Assembly (NCBI GenBank): GCA_001898385.1
Contig: MKTT01000083.1
Span: forward strand, 1-64,000
Origin: Planctomycetales bacterium 71-10
GTDB taxonomy: Bacteria > Planctomycetota > Planctomycetia > Isosphaerales > Isosphaeraceae
Reading direction: 5' to 3'
Length of the DNA stretch: 64,000 nucleotides
Of this stretch, positions 37,098 to 47,781 are shown piece by piece; the first letter of the stretch is position 1; the number at the start of each line of letters is the position of its first letter. The notes under the pieces were generated by a model, which was given only the letters and a program-made list of their open reading frames with translations, did not search any database and had not been told where the DNA came from. The position numbers were made by a program, and so were the translations under genes.

Positions 37098-38714
37098 ATG
37101 TCGACCACTCGGTTTCGCAATCGCCTGCTCGCCGGCGGGATGCTCCTGGCGGCCTCTTCCGCAGCCCCGGCCCTCGCCGACGACCCCAAGGCGACGCCCC
37201 CCGACGTCGCCAAGACTGAGAAGGCCGAAGTTGAAGTGCCGGCCGTGAGCCTGCTGGACGCGATGCGCGACGGCCTGGTGGACGTGCAGGCCGAGGGGAA
37301 GGGCGACGGCCGGATGACGGTGGCGGTGACCAACCGGTCGAAGCGGCGGCTCAACGTCGTCCTGCCGCCGGGCCTCGTCGCCTCCGGCGCCGCCGGCCAG
37401 TTCGGCGGCATGGGCGGCATGGGCGGCGGCATGGGCGGCATGGGCGGCGGCATGGGCGGCATGGGCGGCGGCATGGGCGGCATGGGCGGCGGCATGGGCG
37501 GCATGGGCGGCGGCATGGGCGGCGGCATGGGCGGCGGCATGATGGGGGGCGGTATGGGCTCCCGCACGATGCCCCCCATGATGGGGATGATGATGCTGGC
37601 CCGCCTGATCATGGCGCTGTGCGGCGACTACGACAGCTGGGACCAGCGCAGCCTGGCCAGCGGCATGATGGGCGGTATGGGCGGCATGGGGATGGGCGGC
37701 GGCATGGGAGGCATGGGAGGCATGGGCGGCATGGGCGGCATGGGCGGCGGCATGCGGTCGGTGGCCCCGACCGGCCTGCCGTACGCGGCCCTGAAGCCGG
37801 GCCAGACCCGCAAGCTGCCGACCCGGCTCGTGAGCCTGAGCCCGCCGACCGACGAGGGTTCCATCCGACTCCCCGCCGAGGGCGAGAAGCTCCAGCTCGG
37901 CGACGTCTCGCAGCTGGGCGGCGACGCCCGCGTGGAGAAGGCGTTGCGGCGCCTGGCGGCGGAGAAGGCCCCGGAGTCGATCTCGCAGCTGGTGATGTGG
38001 CGGGTGGCGCAGGGGCTGGACTGGGCGACGATCGCCCAGATGGCCGAGAGGCGGGGGAAGAACTACGAGTACGAGCTGACGCTGGCGCAGGACTTCGTCG
38101 ACCGGCTGGAGACGCTGAAGGACGACGAGTCGGGCGTGCTGCTGTTCCAGGTCGAGGCCAAGGGCTCCGACTCCGAAGTGACGGCGGCCGAGCTGACGAA
38201 GGCGCTGAAGGACAGGGCGGTGCTGGGCCTGTGGGCGCGCGAGGGGGTGCCGGCCGAGCCGACGGGGCCGGCGGTGGCCTGCCGGATCCGGGTCGACGGC
38301 GAGGAGGCGACGGTGCAGGTGGCCTCCAGCAACAGCACGGGCCAGGCCTGGGTCCCGTTCGGCAAGTTCACGCTCGCGGTCCCGCGCAAGGAGGGGTCCC
38401 TGGACGCGGCCGTCCTCGCGGACGAGCTGGCGGGGGGCGTGCTGAGCCGCCTGGTGCGGGCGCAGGTGAGCCAGGGCCCGCGTGAGAAGGGGAAGGCGAC
38501 GTACCGGATCAAGATCGACAACGCGTCGCCCTTGATCCTCAACGGGCTGGCGATCGCGGGGGTGGAGAAGGGGGCGGAGGAGCCGAAGGAGCTGTCGGGG
38601 ATCTGCATCTCGCCGCGTCGGAGCATGACGTTCCCGGCGAGCGAGGAGGTGGTGAAGGAGCTGGGGCTGAAGAAGGGGGTCCGCGTCACCGCCGCCGACC
38701 TCAGCGGCCTCTGA
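37098..38714 (+). CDS. Secreted Gly/Met-rich protein, first tandem copy
   Basis: This 538-residue protein has a signal peptide (LLAGGMLLAASSAAPALA, cut before DDPK). A folded N-terminal segment (LLDAMRDGLVDVQAEG, then MTVAVTNRSKRRLNVVLPPG) leads to two low-complexity blocks of repeated GGM units (residues about 100-150 and 190-215) separated by a hydrophobic MMGMMMLARLIMALCGDYDSWDQRS stretch. The C-terminal 300 residues are a mixed alpha/beta domain ending in NASPLILNGLAIAG and RVTAADLSGL. No family is recognised. It is followed by a strong terminator and a 65%-like paralogue. Confidence 0.75.
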   Translation: MSTTRFRNRLLAGGMLLAASSAAPALADDPKATPPDVAKTEKAEVEVPAVSLLDAMRDGLVDVQAEGKGDGRMTVAVTNRSKRRLNVVLPPGLVASGAAGQFGGMGGMGGGMGGMGGGMGGMGGGMGGMGGGMGGMGGGMGGGMGGGMMGGGMGSRTMPPMMGMMMLARLIMALCGDYDSWDQRSLASGMMGGMGGMGMGGGMGGMGGMGGMGGMGGGMRSVAPTGLPYAALKPGQTRKLPTRLVSLSPPTDEGSIRLPAEGEKLQLGDVSQLGGDARVEKALRRLAAEKAPESISQLVMWRVAQGLDWATIAQMAERRGKNYEYELTLAQDFVDRLETLKDDESGVLLFQVEAKGSDSEVTAAELTKALKDRAVLGLWAREGVPAEPTGPAVACRIRVDGEEATVQVASSNSTGQAWVPFGKFTLAVPRKEGSLDAAVLADELAGGVLSRLVRAQVSQGPREKGKATYRIKIDNASPLILNGLAIAGVEKGAEEPKELSGICISPRRSMTFPASEEVVKELGLKKGVRVTAADLSGL

Positions 38715-38750
38715 TACGTTCGGCTTCGGCCTAAGATCGACTTAATCTAG

Positions 38751-38797
38751 CTAGGCGACGCGGGCGGCTCCGGCCCCCGCGTCGCCTAGTTTTATTT
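38751..38797 (+). terminator. Rho-independent terminator
   Basis: A perfect 14-bp stem, CTAGGCGACGCGGG at 38751-38764 and CCCGCGTCGCCTAG at 38776-38789, has an 11-base loop and is followed by TTTTATTT. It lies 37 bases after the first Gly/Met-rich gene. Confidence 0.92.
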
Positions 38798-38880
38798 GTA
38801 GGCCGCGCCCCGGCGACGGCCTTGCTTGCGGCGTCTGCCGACGTCGTCTCCCTCTTCACCGAGCCCAAGGAGACACCCTG

Positions 38881-40458
38881 GTGCACCCCAGCGAATCCCC
38901 CTTCCGAACCCCCCTTCGAGCCCTGGCCCTGGGGCTTGCCTGCATCACCGGCTCGACCGCCCTCGCATGGGCCGACGACCCCGTCGGCAATTCGGCCGCG
39001 GAGGTGCCGGATGAAGCCCTCGACCTGAGCCTGCTGGACGCGATGCGCGACGGGCTGGTGGACGCGCAGGCCGAGGGGGACGGGGACGGCCGGATGACGG
39101 TGGCGGTGACCAACCGGTCGAGGCGGCGGCTCAACGTCGTCCTGCCGCCGGGCCTCGTCGCCTCCGGCGCCGCCGGCCAGTTCGGCGGCATGGGCGGCAT
39201 GGGCGGCGGCATGGGCATGGGCGGCATGGGGATGGGCGGCATGGGCGGCGGCATGGGAGGGATGCGCGGCGGGATGGGAGGAGGGATGGGCGGCGGCATG
39301 CGGCGCGGCATGTCGGGCACGATGCCCCCCATGATGGGGATGATGATGCTGGGCCGCGTGATCATGCAGCTCTGCGGCGACTACGACAGCTGGGACCAGC
39401 GCAGCCTGGCCAGCGGCATGATGGGGATGCGCGGCGGCATGGGTGGGATGGGCATGGGGGGCATGGGAGGCATGGGCGGCATGGGCGGCATGGGCATGGG
39501 CATGCGCTCCGTCCGGCCGACCGGCCTGCCGTACGCGGCCCTGAAGCCGGGCCAGACCCGCAAGCTGCCGACCCGGCTCGTGAGCCTGACGCCGCCCGCG
39601 GCCGACGGGTCGGTCACGCGGCCCGCGGAGGGGGAGGCGCTGCGCCTCGGCGACGCCTCGCAGTTGGGCGGGGGCCGTCGCACCACGGAGGCCCTGCGGC
39701 GGCTGTCGGCGGCGAAGGCCCCGACGCGGGTGGCGCAGATGGTGGCGTGGAACGTGGCCCAGGGGTATGACTGGGAGACGGTCGCCCGGCTCGCGGAGCC
39801 GTGGGGGAACCCCTACGAGTTGACGCTCGCCCGCGAGTTCGTCGAGCGCCTGGACGAGCGGCCGGTCGAGGAGGCGGGCCTGCTGCTGTACGAGGTCGTG
39901 GCCGCGGACGACGCATCGCAAGCCAGGGCCGACGAGGCGGCCCGCGCCCTGAAGGACAAGGCCGTGATCGGCCTGTGGGCTCGCGAGGGCGTGCCGTCGG
40001 AGCCCGACGGCCCGGCCGTGGGCTGCAAGGTGCGGGTTCGGGGCGAGGAGGCGGTCGTCCAGGTCGTGGCGTCCGGGAAGCAGGGCGATGCGTGGGTGCC
40101 GTTCGGCAAGTTCACCGTGCCGACGGCCCGGGAGGGTGCGGACTTCGACCCGATCGCCTTCAACGACGCCGTGGCCGCCGGCCTGCTGGATCGGCTGGTC
40201 GTGGCGAGGCTGGCGCGCGGGCCCCGCGAGAACGGGAAGCCGACGTACCGGATCCGGATCGACAACGCGTCGCCGCTGATCCTCAACGGGCTGGCGATCG
40301 CGGGCGCGGCCGAGGAAGCCGACGCGCCCCGGCAGCTGGCCGGCCTCGGCGTCCCGCCGCGGCGCAGCCTGACGGTCCCGGCCTCCATCCAGGCGGTCGA
40401 GGATCTCGGGCTGGAGGACGGCGTCCGGGTCGTCGCCGCCGACCTGAGCGGGCTCTGA
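38881..40458 (+). CDS. Secreted Gly/Met-rich protein, second tandem copy
   Basis: This 525-residue paralogue of the preceding protein starts at GTG 38881 with AAGGAG 9 bases upstream. It has a signal peptide (ALALGLACITGSTALAWA), the same LLDAMRDGLVDAQAEG segment, two GGM-repeat blocks with more MGMGG units, and the same C-terminal domain ending NASPLILNGLAIAG and RVVAADLSGL. The repeats are shorter than in copy one, so they have changed in length since duplication. Function is unknown. Met/Gly repeats suggest metal binding or an elastic, self-associating envelope component. Confidence 0.75.
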   Translation: MHPSESPFRTPLRALALGLACITGSTALAWADDPVGNSAAEVPDEALDLSLLDAMRDGLVDAQAEGDGDGRMTVAVTNRSRRRLNVVLPPGLVASGAAGQFGGMGGMGGGMGMGGMGMGGMGGGMGGMRGGMGGGMGGGMRRGMSGTMPPMMGMMMLGRVIMQLCGDYDSWDQRSLASGMMGMRGGMGGMGMGGMGGMGGMGGMGMGMRSVRPTGLPYAALKPGQTRKLPTRLVSLTPPAADGSVTRPAEGEALRLGDASQLGGGRRTTEALRRLSAAKAPTRVAQMVAWNVAQGYDWETVARLAEPWGNPYELTLAREFVERLDERPVEEAGLLLYEVVAADDASQARADEAARALKDKAVIGLWAREGVPSEPDGPAVGCKVRVRGEEAVVQVVASGKQGDAWVPFGKFTVPTAREGADFDPIAFNDAVAAGLLDRLVVARLARGPRENGKPTYRIRIDNASPLILNGLAIAGAAEEADAPRQLAGLGVPPRRSLTVPASIQAVEDLGLEDGVRVVAADLSGL

Positions 40459-40488
40459 TCCGGGGCCGCCGATCCCCGCCGCGACGCC

Positions 40489-41403
40489 TCACGGCCGCGG
40501 CAGGAATCGCCAGGCGTCGCCCCGGCGCGTGTCCCGCGAGCTGAACAGGGCGGGGGCCATCGCGCCGGCGGCGATGCGGAGGCCGACCTCCAGCCGCGGG
40601 CCGGGCCGCGAGAAGAACGCCGAGCCGTCCGCCAGCGCGACCCGGCCTTCGCGCACGGCCGGCAGCGCCCGCCATTCGGGGCGGTCGGCCACGACCGCCA
40701 GCTCGCGCTCGGCCCGGTCCAGCTCGAAGCCGCAGAGGGCCAGGATGATCACCTCGGGTTCGGCGTCGGCGATCTCGCCCCAGGTGACGCGCCGGGACCG
40801 CTCCCCCGCGCGGCCGAGGACCTCTTCGCCGCCGGCCAGCCGGATGATGTCCGGGTTCCAGTGGCCGGAGCAGAACGGCGGGTCGAGCCATTCCAGCAGC
40901 AGGACGCGGGGCTTGGGCCGGGTCGGGGTGATGAACTCGTAGATCCAGCGCACCGTGCGGTGGAATCCGGCGACCAGGTACTCGGCCTCGACGGGGCGGT
41001 CGACCAGCTCGCCGACGCGGCGGAACATCGCGAACACGTCGTCGAGCGTCCGCGGGTCGACGCTCTCGACGTGCGGCGAGCCGGGGAGCCGGGCGGCGGC
41101 GCGGCGGACGGTCCGCTCGTTGACGGCGCAGACGTCGCACTGCTCCTGGGTGAGGATCAGGTCGGGCCGGAGCGCCTCCAGCATGGCCTCGTCGAGCGAA
41201 TAGAGGCCCCCCTGGTGCTCGGAGACCAGGGCGTCGATCTCGGCGCCGGTCGCCTCGGCGGGGATGCGGCTGCTCGTGAGCTTCGGCAGCTCGCGCACGC
41301 TGGCCGGGTAGTCGCACTCGTGGGTCACGCCGACGAGGTCGTCCCGCCTCCCGAGGGCGCAGACCAGCTCGGTGAGGGACGGCAGGAGGCTGACGATCCG
41401 CAT
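40489..41403 (-). CDS. Cobalamin-binding (BtuF-like) protein without signal peptide
   Basis: This 304-residue protein has the two-lobed periplasmic binding-protein fold of the BtuF/FhuD group: RIVSLLPSLTELVCALG at the start, THECDYP and the second-lobe stretch EPEVIILALCGFELDRAERE. No signal peptide precedes ATG 41403, so it may be cytoplasmic, like the short cobalamin-binding proteins of other bacteria, or exported another way. It lies 23 bases downstream of the M16 peptidase gene, in the same operon. Confidence 0.85.
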   Translation of the reverse strand: MRIVSLLPSLTELVCALGRRDDLVGVTHECDYPASVRELPKLTSSRIPAEATGAEIDALVSEHQGGLYSLDEAMLEALRPDLILTQEQCDVCAVNERTVRRAAARLPGSPHVESVDPRTLDDVFAMFRRVGELVDRPVEAEYLVAGFHRTVRWIYEFITPTRPKPRVLLLEWLDPPFCSGHWNPDIIRLAGGEEVLGRAGERSRRVTWGEIADAEPEVIILALCGFELDRAERELAVVADRPEWRALPAVREGRVALADGSAFFSRPGPRLEVGLRIAAGAMAPALFSSRDTRRGDAWRFLPRP

Positions 41404-41426
41404 GGCGCGGCCCTCGGGGGCGCCGT

Positions 41427-42665
41427 TCACTTCGGCGGTTGGATCTCGGTCGTCGGGCCGACGGAGACGACGGTCATGGGCCAGAGGGGCCACTCGCGGA
41501 GGAGGCGTCGGACCTGGTCGACGGAGACCCGGGAGAAGGCCTCCAGCTCCTGCTCGATCGGGAGGTAGGCGCGGCGGTAGACCCAGTGGAAGCCGAGCGA
41601 GGCCAGCCGGCCCATCGGCCGCTCGCTGCGGAGGACGGAGCGGGCCAGCACCTTGTTCTTGGCCTGGGCCAGCTCCTCCTCGGTCACGCCCTTCGCCATG
41701 GCGTCGCGGCAGACCTCGGCGATGCGCCCGAGGTTGTCGTCGACGTCGTCGGGCTCGCAGGAGAGGAAGGTGTAGAAGCCGCCGGCCTGGTTGTAGTCCT
41801 GGTAGCTGATCTCGGCGCCGTCGGCGTAGCCGGGGTCGACCAGCGCCCAGTAGAGGTGGGAGCTGGTGTGGTCGCCGAGGATGGTGGCCAGCAGGTGGGC
41901 GGCGTAGCGGTCCTCGCTCTCCAGCGGGGGGCCGTCGGAGACGCCGACGATGGTCTGCTGGAGGTCCTCCTCGCGGAGGATGGCCTCGAAGGCGCGACGG
42001 CCGCGGACGGGCCGGGCCTCGCGGGTCGGTCGGTCGCCGGCCCAGGCGCGGCAGTGGTTCGACGCCAGCTCGACGAGCTGGCCCCAGTCCCCCTTGCCGG
42101 CGAAGCCCAGGACGATGTTCGCCGGGCTGTAGCGGCTGGCGAAGTAGGCCCGCATGTCCTCGGCCTTCATGGCGGTGATGGAGTCGACCGTGCCGAGGAT
42201 GCTGTTCCCCAGCGGGTGGCCGCCGAAGTGGGCCGCCTTGGCCGCCTCGTAGGCGACGGACATGGGGTTGTCCATGTACATCCGGATCTCTTCGATGATG
42301 ACCTTCTTCTCGGTCTCGAAGTCGTCCTCGCGGAGGGTGGGGCGGAGGATGTCGGCCAGGACGTCGAAGGCGCGCGGGAGGTATTCCGGGAGGCAGGTGA
42401 AGTGGTAGAAGGTGTCTTCCTCGGACGTCTGGGCGTTGTGCTTGGCGCCGACGCGGTCGAAGTCCTTGTTGACGGCCAGGGCGTCGCGGCGGGCGGTCCC
42501 CTTGAACGTCATGTGCTCCAGGAAGTGGGAGACGCCGGCCAGCTCGGGGGTCTCGTCGCGGCTGCCGGCCTTCACGAAGAAGCCGGCGGCGATCGAGTGC
42601 GCGTCGTCGTTCAGCTCGGCGATCACTTCCAGGCCGTTGTCGAGCGTCGTGTGGTGGAATCGCAT
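41427..42665 (-). CDS. M16-family zinc peptidase, catalytic subunit
   Basis: This 412-residue peptidase carries the inverted zinc motif HFLEH (residues about 47-51), with the distal Glu in ETEKKVIIEEIRM about 75 residues on. It is the active member of a pair with the gene upstream, as in bacterial M16B heterodimers related to mitochondrial processing peptidase. ATG 42665 begins the conserved fold. No signal peptide is seen, so it is likely cytoplasmic. The pair probably degrades or processes peptides. Confidence 0.92.
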   Translation of the reverse strand: MRFHHTTLDNGLEVIAELNDDAHSIAAGFFVKAGSRDETPELAGVSHFLEHMTFKGTARRDALAVNKDFDRVGAKHNAQTSEEDTFYHFTCLPEYLPRAFDVLADILRPTLREDDFETEKKVIIEEIRMYMDNPMSVAYEAAKAAHFGGHPLGNSILGTVDSITAMKAEDMRAYFASRYSPANIVLGFAGKGDWGQLVELASNHCRAWAGDRPTREARPVRGRRAFEAILREEDLQQTIVGVSDGPPLESEDRYAAHLLATILGDHTSSHLYWALVDPGYADGAEISYQDYNQAGGFYTFLSCEPDDVDDNLGRIAEVCRDAMAKGVTEEELAQAKNKVLARSVLRSERPMGRLASLGFHWVYRRAYLPIEQELEAFSRVSVDQVRRLLREWPLWPMTVVSVGPTTEIQPPK

Positions 42666-42694
42666 CGCGTTCGGTCCTCCGCCCCGGGGCCCGT

Positions 42695-43963
42695 TCAGGC
42701 CGGGAGCTTCACGTCCAGGGGGGTGGGGCCCAGCGTCAGGATGGTCAGCTCGCCCGGCTTCAGGAGGGTCTTCGCGTAGCCGGAGACCGACTCGGGCGTC
42801 AGGGCGTCCAGCTCGGCGGAGATCTCGTCGAGCGGGCGGACGCGGCCGAGGAAGTACCAGTCGGACGCCAGGGCGTTCGACCGGCTCATGCTGGACTCCT
42901 GGGCCATGATGAGCGACGACTTGAGGCCGGCCCGCATGGTGTCCAGCTCCTCCAGGTCGACGCCGCCGTCGGCCAGGCGGGCGAACTCGGCGAGCATGAC
43001 GTCTAGGGTCTCCTGGGCTCGCTCGGTGGAGGTGCCGGCGTAGCTGAGCATGGCGCCGCGGTTCCGCTGGCCCTCGTAGCTGGCGTAGACCGAGTAGCAG
43101 AGCCCGCGCTTCTCGCGGACCTCGGTGAACAGCCGGGCGGAGGAGTAGCCGCCGAGGATCGCGACGGCGGCGCGGGCGCGGTAGTAGTCGGGCCCGGCGA
43201 CGGTCGCCGCGGGGGCGGCCATGGCGATCTGGATCTGCTGGGTCTCGCGGGCGATGTGGTCGAGCTTCGGCCCGGCGGGCGTCTCGACGAGCCTCGGCTC
43301 CGGGCGGGGCTCCCAGCGGCCGAACAGCTCGCCGACGGCGTCGCGGAGGCGGGACCAGTCGATCGCGCCGGCGACGCCCAGGATGGCCCCGTTGGGGCGG
43401 TACGCGGCCCGGTGGAAGGCCCGCAGCGACTTGGGGGCGATCCGCGCCACGTCCTCGGCCGACCCGGGCGAGGGGCGGCCCCAGGGCTCGGGGAAGTGCC
43501 GCCGGCGCAGCTCGTAGATCACCTTGGAGCCGGGGTCGTCCTCCAGGCTCCGGAGGTTCTGGAGGCAGAGCGAGCGGATCGGCTCCACCTCCTCGTCTTC
43601 GAACCGGGGGCGGAGGACGACGTCGGCGAAGATCTCCAGGGCGGGGATCAGGTTCGCCCCCAGGGTGGCGGCGGCGAAGCTGGTGTGGAGCGTCTGGGCG
43701 CTCTCCGAGTGGCTGACGCCCAGGTCGTCCAGGTCGTTCAGCAGGGCGCGGCTGTCGCGGTCGCCGGCGCCTCGCATCAGCCATTCGCAGGCCATGGTGG
43801 CGGCCCCGCCGCCGACCTGAAGGCCCTCGGCGACCTCGTAGGCGGCCCCGGCGGGGATCAGCAGGGTGAACGAGGCCGACTGCACGCCGGGCATCGCCTC
43901 GGCGACGAGCACCAGGCCGTTGGGGTACTCGTGCTGCTGGATCGTCGCGGTTTGCGCCGGCAC
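42695..43963 (-). CDS. M16-family peptidase, non-catalytic partner
   Basis: This 422-residue protein has the M16 fold but lacks the zinc motif: at the place of HFLEH it reads GGGAATMACEWLMRG. It keeps the partner-side signature REKRGLCYSVYASYEG that binds substrate. Such inactive subunits pair with the active one to form the closed chamber. The GTG start at 43963 has GGGGGGAC upstream. It is 29 bases before the active subunit. Confidence 0.9.
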   Translation of the reverse strand: MPAQTATIQQHEYPNGLVLVAEAMPGVQSASFTLLIPAGAAYEVAEGLQVGGGAATMACEWLMRGAGDRDSRALLNDLDDLGVSHSESAQTLHTSFAAATLGANLIPALEIFADVVLRPRFEDEEVEPIRSLCLQNLRSLEDDPGSKVIYELRRRHFPEPWGRPSPGSAEDVARIAPKSLRAFHRAAYRPNGAILGVAGAIDWSRLRDAVGELFGRWEPRPEPRLVETPAGPKLDHIARETQQIQIAMAAPAATVAGPDYYRARAAVAILGGYSSARLFTEVREKRGLCYSVYASYEGQRNRGAMLSYAGTSTERAQETLDVMLAEFARLADGGVDLEELDTMRAGLKSSLIMAQESSMSRSNALASDWYFLGRVRPLDEISAELDALTPESVSGYAKTLLKPGELTILTLGPTPLDVKLPA

Positions 43964-44113
43964 GGCGTCCCCCCGATTGCGAGCGGGCCGCCGCCCCCCG
44001 CGGGGCCGGACGCCGCTCGGTCCTGTGGATCTCTCGGCCCGCTCCGGTCGAGGGGCCGCACCGAGGATACACGCAAGCGCCCCCGCCGCGGAAGGCCGGC
44101 CCGCGCCCCGGGC

Positions 44114-44647
44114 TCAGGAGGCGTCGACCGCCTTGTACAGCGTCTTCGCCTTGCGGAACCCCAGCGCCTTGTACAGCATCACGGCGGCGCGGTTCTCGGC
44201 CGTCACCTCCAGGTACGCCTTCCGCAGGCCGGCCTGGTGGAAGCCCCACAGCGCCCGGTTCACCAGCGCCCGGCCCAGGCCGAGTCCGCGGTAGGCCGGC
44301 AGAACCCCGACGTTCTGGATGGCACCGATCGGGCCGTAGTCCACGACCCCCTGGATCGTCCCGATATAACCATCCGGGGAGGCGATGAGCCAGGTGGCGG
44401 CCGGGAGGAACCCGGGCTTGCGGCGGATCTCCCGCATCAGCCGGAGGCAGCCGTGGCGGTCCCCCAGGCAGGGGAAGACCGAGGCGTCGACGGCGTCGCA
44501 GAAGCTCTGGTACTTGATCTCGGCGTGCTCGGCCAGGAGCGTCTCGTCCCACGGAGCCCAGAAGAACCGGCCGGGCAGCGGCGGCGACAGGTTCGACCCG
44601 TCCAGGTCGACCTCCATGCGCAGCCGCTTGTAGTAGGTGATCGCCAT
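44114..44647 (-). CDS. GNAT N-acetyltransferase
   Basis: This 177-residue protein has the acetyl-CoA-binding motif of the GNAT fold, NVGVLPAYRGLGLGRALVNRAL (residues about 122-143 show V-x-P-x-x-R-G-x-G-x-G), and the C-terminal ENRAAVMLYKALGFRK typical of the family. The substrate is unknown. ATG 44647 is chosen; upstream residues are Arg-rich and not conserved. A second ATG ten codons in is possible. Confidence 0.88.
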   Translation of the reverse strand: MAITYYKRLRMEVDLDGSNLSPPLPGRFFWAPWDETLLAEHAEIKYQSFCDAVDASVFPCLGDRHGCLRLMREIRRKPGFLPAATWLIASPDGYIGTIQGVVDYGPIGAIQNVGVLPAYRGLGLGRALVNRALWGFHQAGLRKAYLEVTAENRAAVMLYKALGFRKAKTLYKAVDAS

Positions 44648-44812
44648 CTGACGCCCGAAGGTCCGCCCGCCCGCACGCCGACCACCCCGCCGGCCCATGG
44701 GGCGGCGGCCGACCCCGCGGCCCGAGGGTCGTGACATTCTAGGAAGGCCGCGCGGAGCGGTCAATCAGGCCGAGCCGCGGGGTGAACCTTTGGGTTTTGG
44801 CGGCCGATGCTC

Positions 44813-44846
44813 GGCGTCTTCCCCTCGCGGTGCTCCGTCGAGAACC
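44813..44846 (-). repeat. Copy of the TTTTCGACGGAGCA repeat
   Basis: Reading the minus strand, GTTCTCGACGGAGCACC then GCGAGGGGAAGACGCC matches the repeat unit found at 49341-49440 and 49605-49685. It lies in the gap between the GNAT gene and the next gene. A 14-base palindrome, AAGGCCGCGGCCTT, follows at 44914-44927. The rest of the gap has no gene. Confidence 0.55.
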
Positions 44847-44926
44847 CGGGGGAGCGAGCAAGCATCCTCCCCGGTTGTCTTGGGGAAAAGGATGGTTGTC
44901 ATCACGCTTTTTCAAGGCCGCGGCCT

Positions 44927-45475
44927 TCAGGGCCGGGCGGATCGGGGACGCCATGGGGGCTTCTCGCCGCTGATGAGGAGGGTGGCGGTGCGGCCCCCGC
45001 TCGAACGGATCTCCCTCCTGGTGTGATAGGCCGCCGCCCCCATCCCGGTCGAGTCCGCCGACAAAACCTCGATCATCGTCGAGACGACGTTGGATCCGAC
45101 GGCGGCCCCCCGCGCGGCGTTGCCCATCAGCTTGCCGATCGCCCTCCCGGCCGCCGCCCCCATCTTCTCGGCCCCTTTCTCAAGCGGGGTCGACGTCGCC
45201 TTGTCGTCCAGCCATCCCCCGACCTTCGCCCGGAGGCTTTTGTCCTTGTGATTCGTCACCAGGATCGTGTAGAGCGACGCCCCGGGGCGGCAGTCCTCGG
45301 ACCTCACCACGATCGTCGCCGAGCGGGTGAAGATGGACGTATCCAAATAGAACGTCTCGCCATCGTCGGCGCGGACGACGAAGACGCCGTCCGGCAGCCC
45401 AATCGTAGGGGCCGAGGATTGCAGGATGGCCCGCCTGATCCCTTCCGACTCGGCATTGTAGTAGAATGTGCTCAT
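44927..45475 (-). CDS. Hypothetical protein, 182 residues
   Basis: This protein begins MSTFYYNAESEGIRRAIL at ATG 45475. The N-terminal 70 residues look like a small beta-rich domain (PDGVFVVRADDGETFYLD). A glycine-rich helical stretch follows (GAAAGRAIGKLMGNAARGAAVG), which could be membrane-associating. No family is recognised. It is not overlapped by any other candidate and has normal codon use. Confidence 0.6.
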   Translation of the reverse strand: MSTFYYNAESEGIRRAILQSSAPTIGLPDGVFVVRADDGETFYLDTSIFTRSATIVVRSEDCRPGASLYTILVTNHKDKSLRAKVGGWLDDKATSTPLEKGAEKMGAAAGRAIGKLMGNAARGAAVGSNVVSTMIEVLSADSTGMGAAAYHTRREIRSSGGRTATLLISGEKPPWRPRSARP

Positions 45476-45610
45476 GAATCGGCCTCGGGTCGTCGGACCG
45501 CGTCGCCGACCCCTCGGGATCAGGGGATTCGGGACCCGCCCCTCGACTCGAATCATAGAGCCGTGTGACGAAAGTGTCAATAAAGCGGATTTTGGTGCTA
45601 ATGGGGCCGG

Positions 45611-46150
45611 TCAGGCGACCGTCGCCGGCGCCTCGGCGGCCGTGGCGATGAGGAAGCCGTTCACCACCGCCGCGATCCGCACGGCCTGGTGGACGCGGTC
45701 CTCGGAGTAGCCCTCGTTCAGCAGGCTCTGCTCGTGGGCCTTGATGCACATCTCGCAGCCGGCCAGCGCGGCGCAGGCCATCGAGGCCAGTTCGAACAGG
45801 GCCTTGGTGGTCGCCGGCTTGCCCATCCGGGCCATCCTCAGGCCCGCCTGGCGCTGGGAGTAGCTCGGCTTGCCGATCATGTGGCGGAACCGGTAGTAGA
45901 CCGTGTTCATGCCCATGATGGCGGCGGCGGCCTTGGCGTCGGCGATCGCCGCGGGGGTCAGGTGGGCCGCGCCGGCCGTCGCGATCGCCTCGACCAGCTC
46001 GCCGGCCCGGAGGAAGTACGCCGAGGCCAGCGCCACGGCCCAGCGCTCGGCCGGCTCCAGGTCGCCGTTGTCCAGGACGTTGCCCAGGTTCAGCCGCATG
46101 TCCTTGGTGTCGTCGCCGAGGGTCGCCTTCAGCTCGTCGAGGGTGCGCAT
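45611..46150 (-). CDS. ahpD: Alkylhydroperoxidase AhpD-like protein
   Basis: This 179-residue protein of the carboxymuconolactone-decarboxylase fold has the AhpD redox motif GCEMCIKAHE near residue 130, with the two cysteines and the histidine used to reduce AhpC. Length and helical pattern match AhpD. In the ancestral arrangement it should lie just below ahpC on the same strand; here a REP-like element holding an IS110 separates the two (start to ahpC stop about 1.6 kb). Confidence 0.87.
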   Translation of the reverse strand: MRTLDELKATLGDDTKDMRLNLGNVLDNGDLEPAERWAVALASAYFLRAGELVEAIATAGAAHLTPAAIADAKAAAAIMGMNTVYYRFRHMIGKPSYSQRQAGLRMARMGKPATTKALFELASMACAALAGCEMCIKAHEQSLLNEGYSEDRVHQAVRIAAVVNGFLIATAAEAPATVA

Positions 46151-46302
46151 CGTCCTCTCCTCAGGGGGATGGGTGGGGTGTGCCTTGGGATTGCGGCGAC
46201 TTGCGACGGAAGCCGTGGGGACGTCGTAACGGCCTTCCCCCCTGGCGGGGGAAGGTGGCCCGGAGGGCCGGATGAGCGACTGTGTTTCGAGTCAAGCGGA
46301 TT

Positions 46303-47781
<1,479 letters not shown>

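Noticed and set aside
37400..39510. CRISPR-like array from the regular GGCGGCATG repeats
   Set aside because: The repeats are in frame inside two coding regions, encode GGM units, and have no unique spacers.
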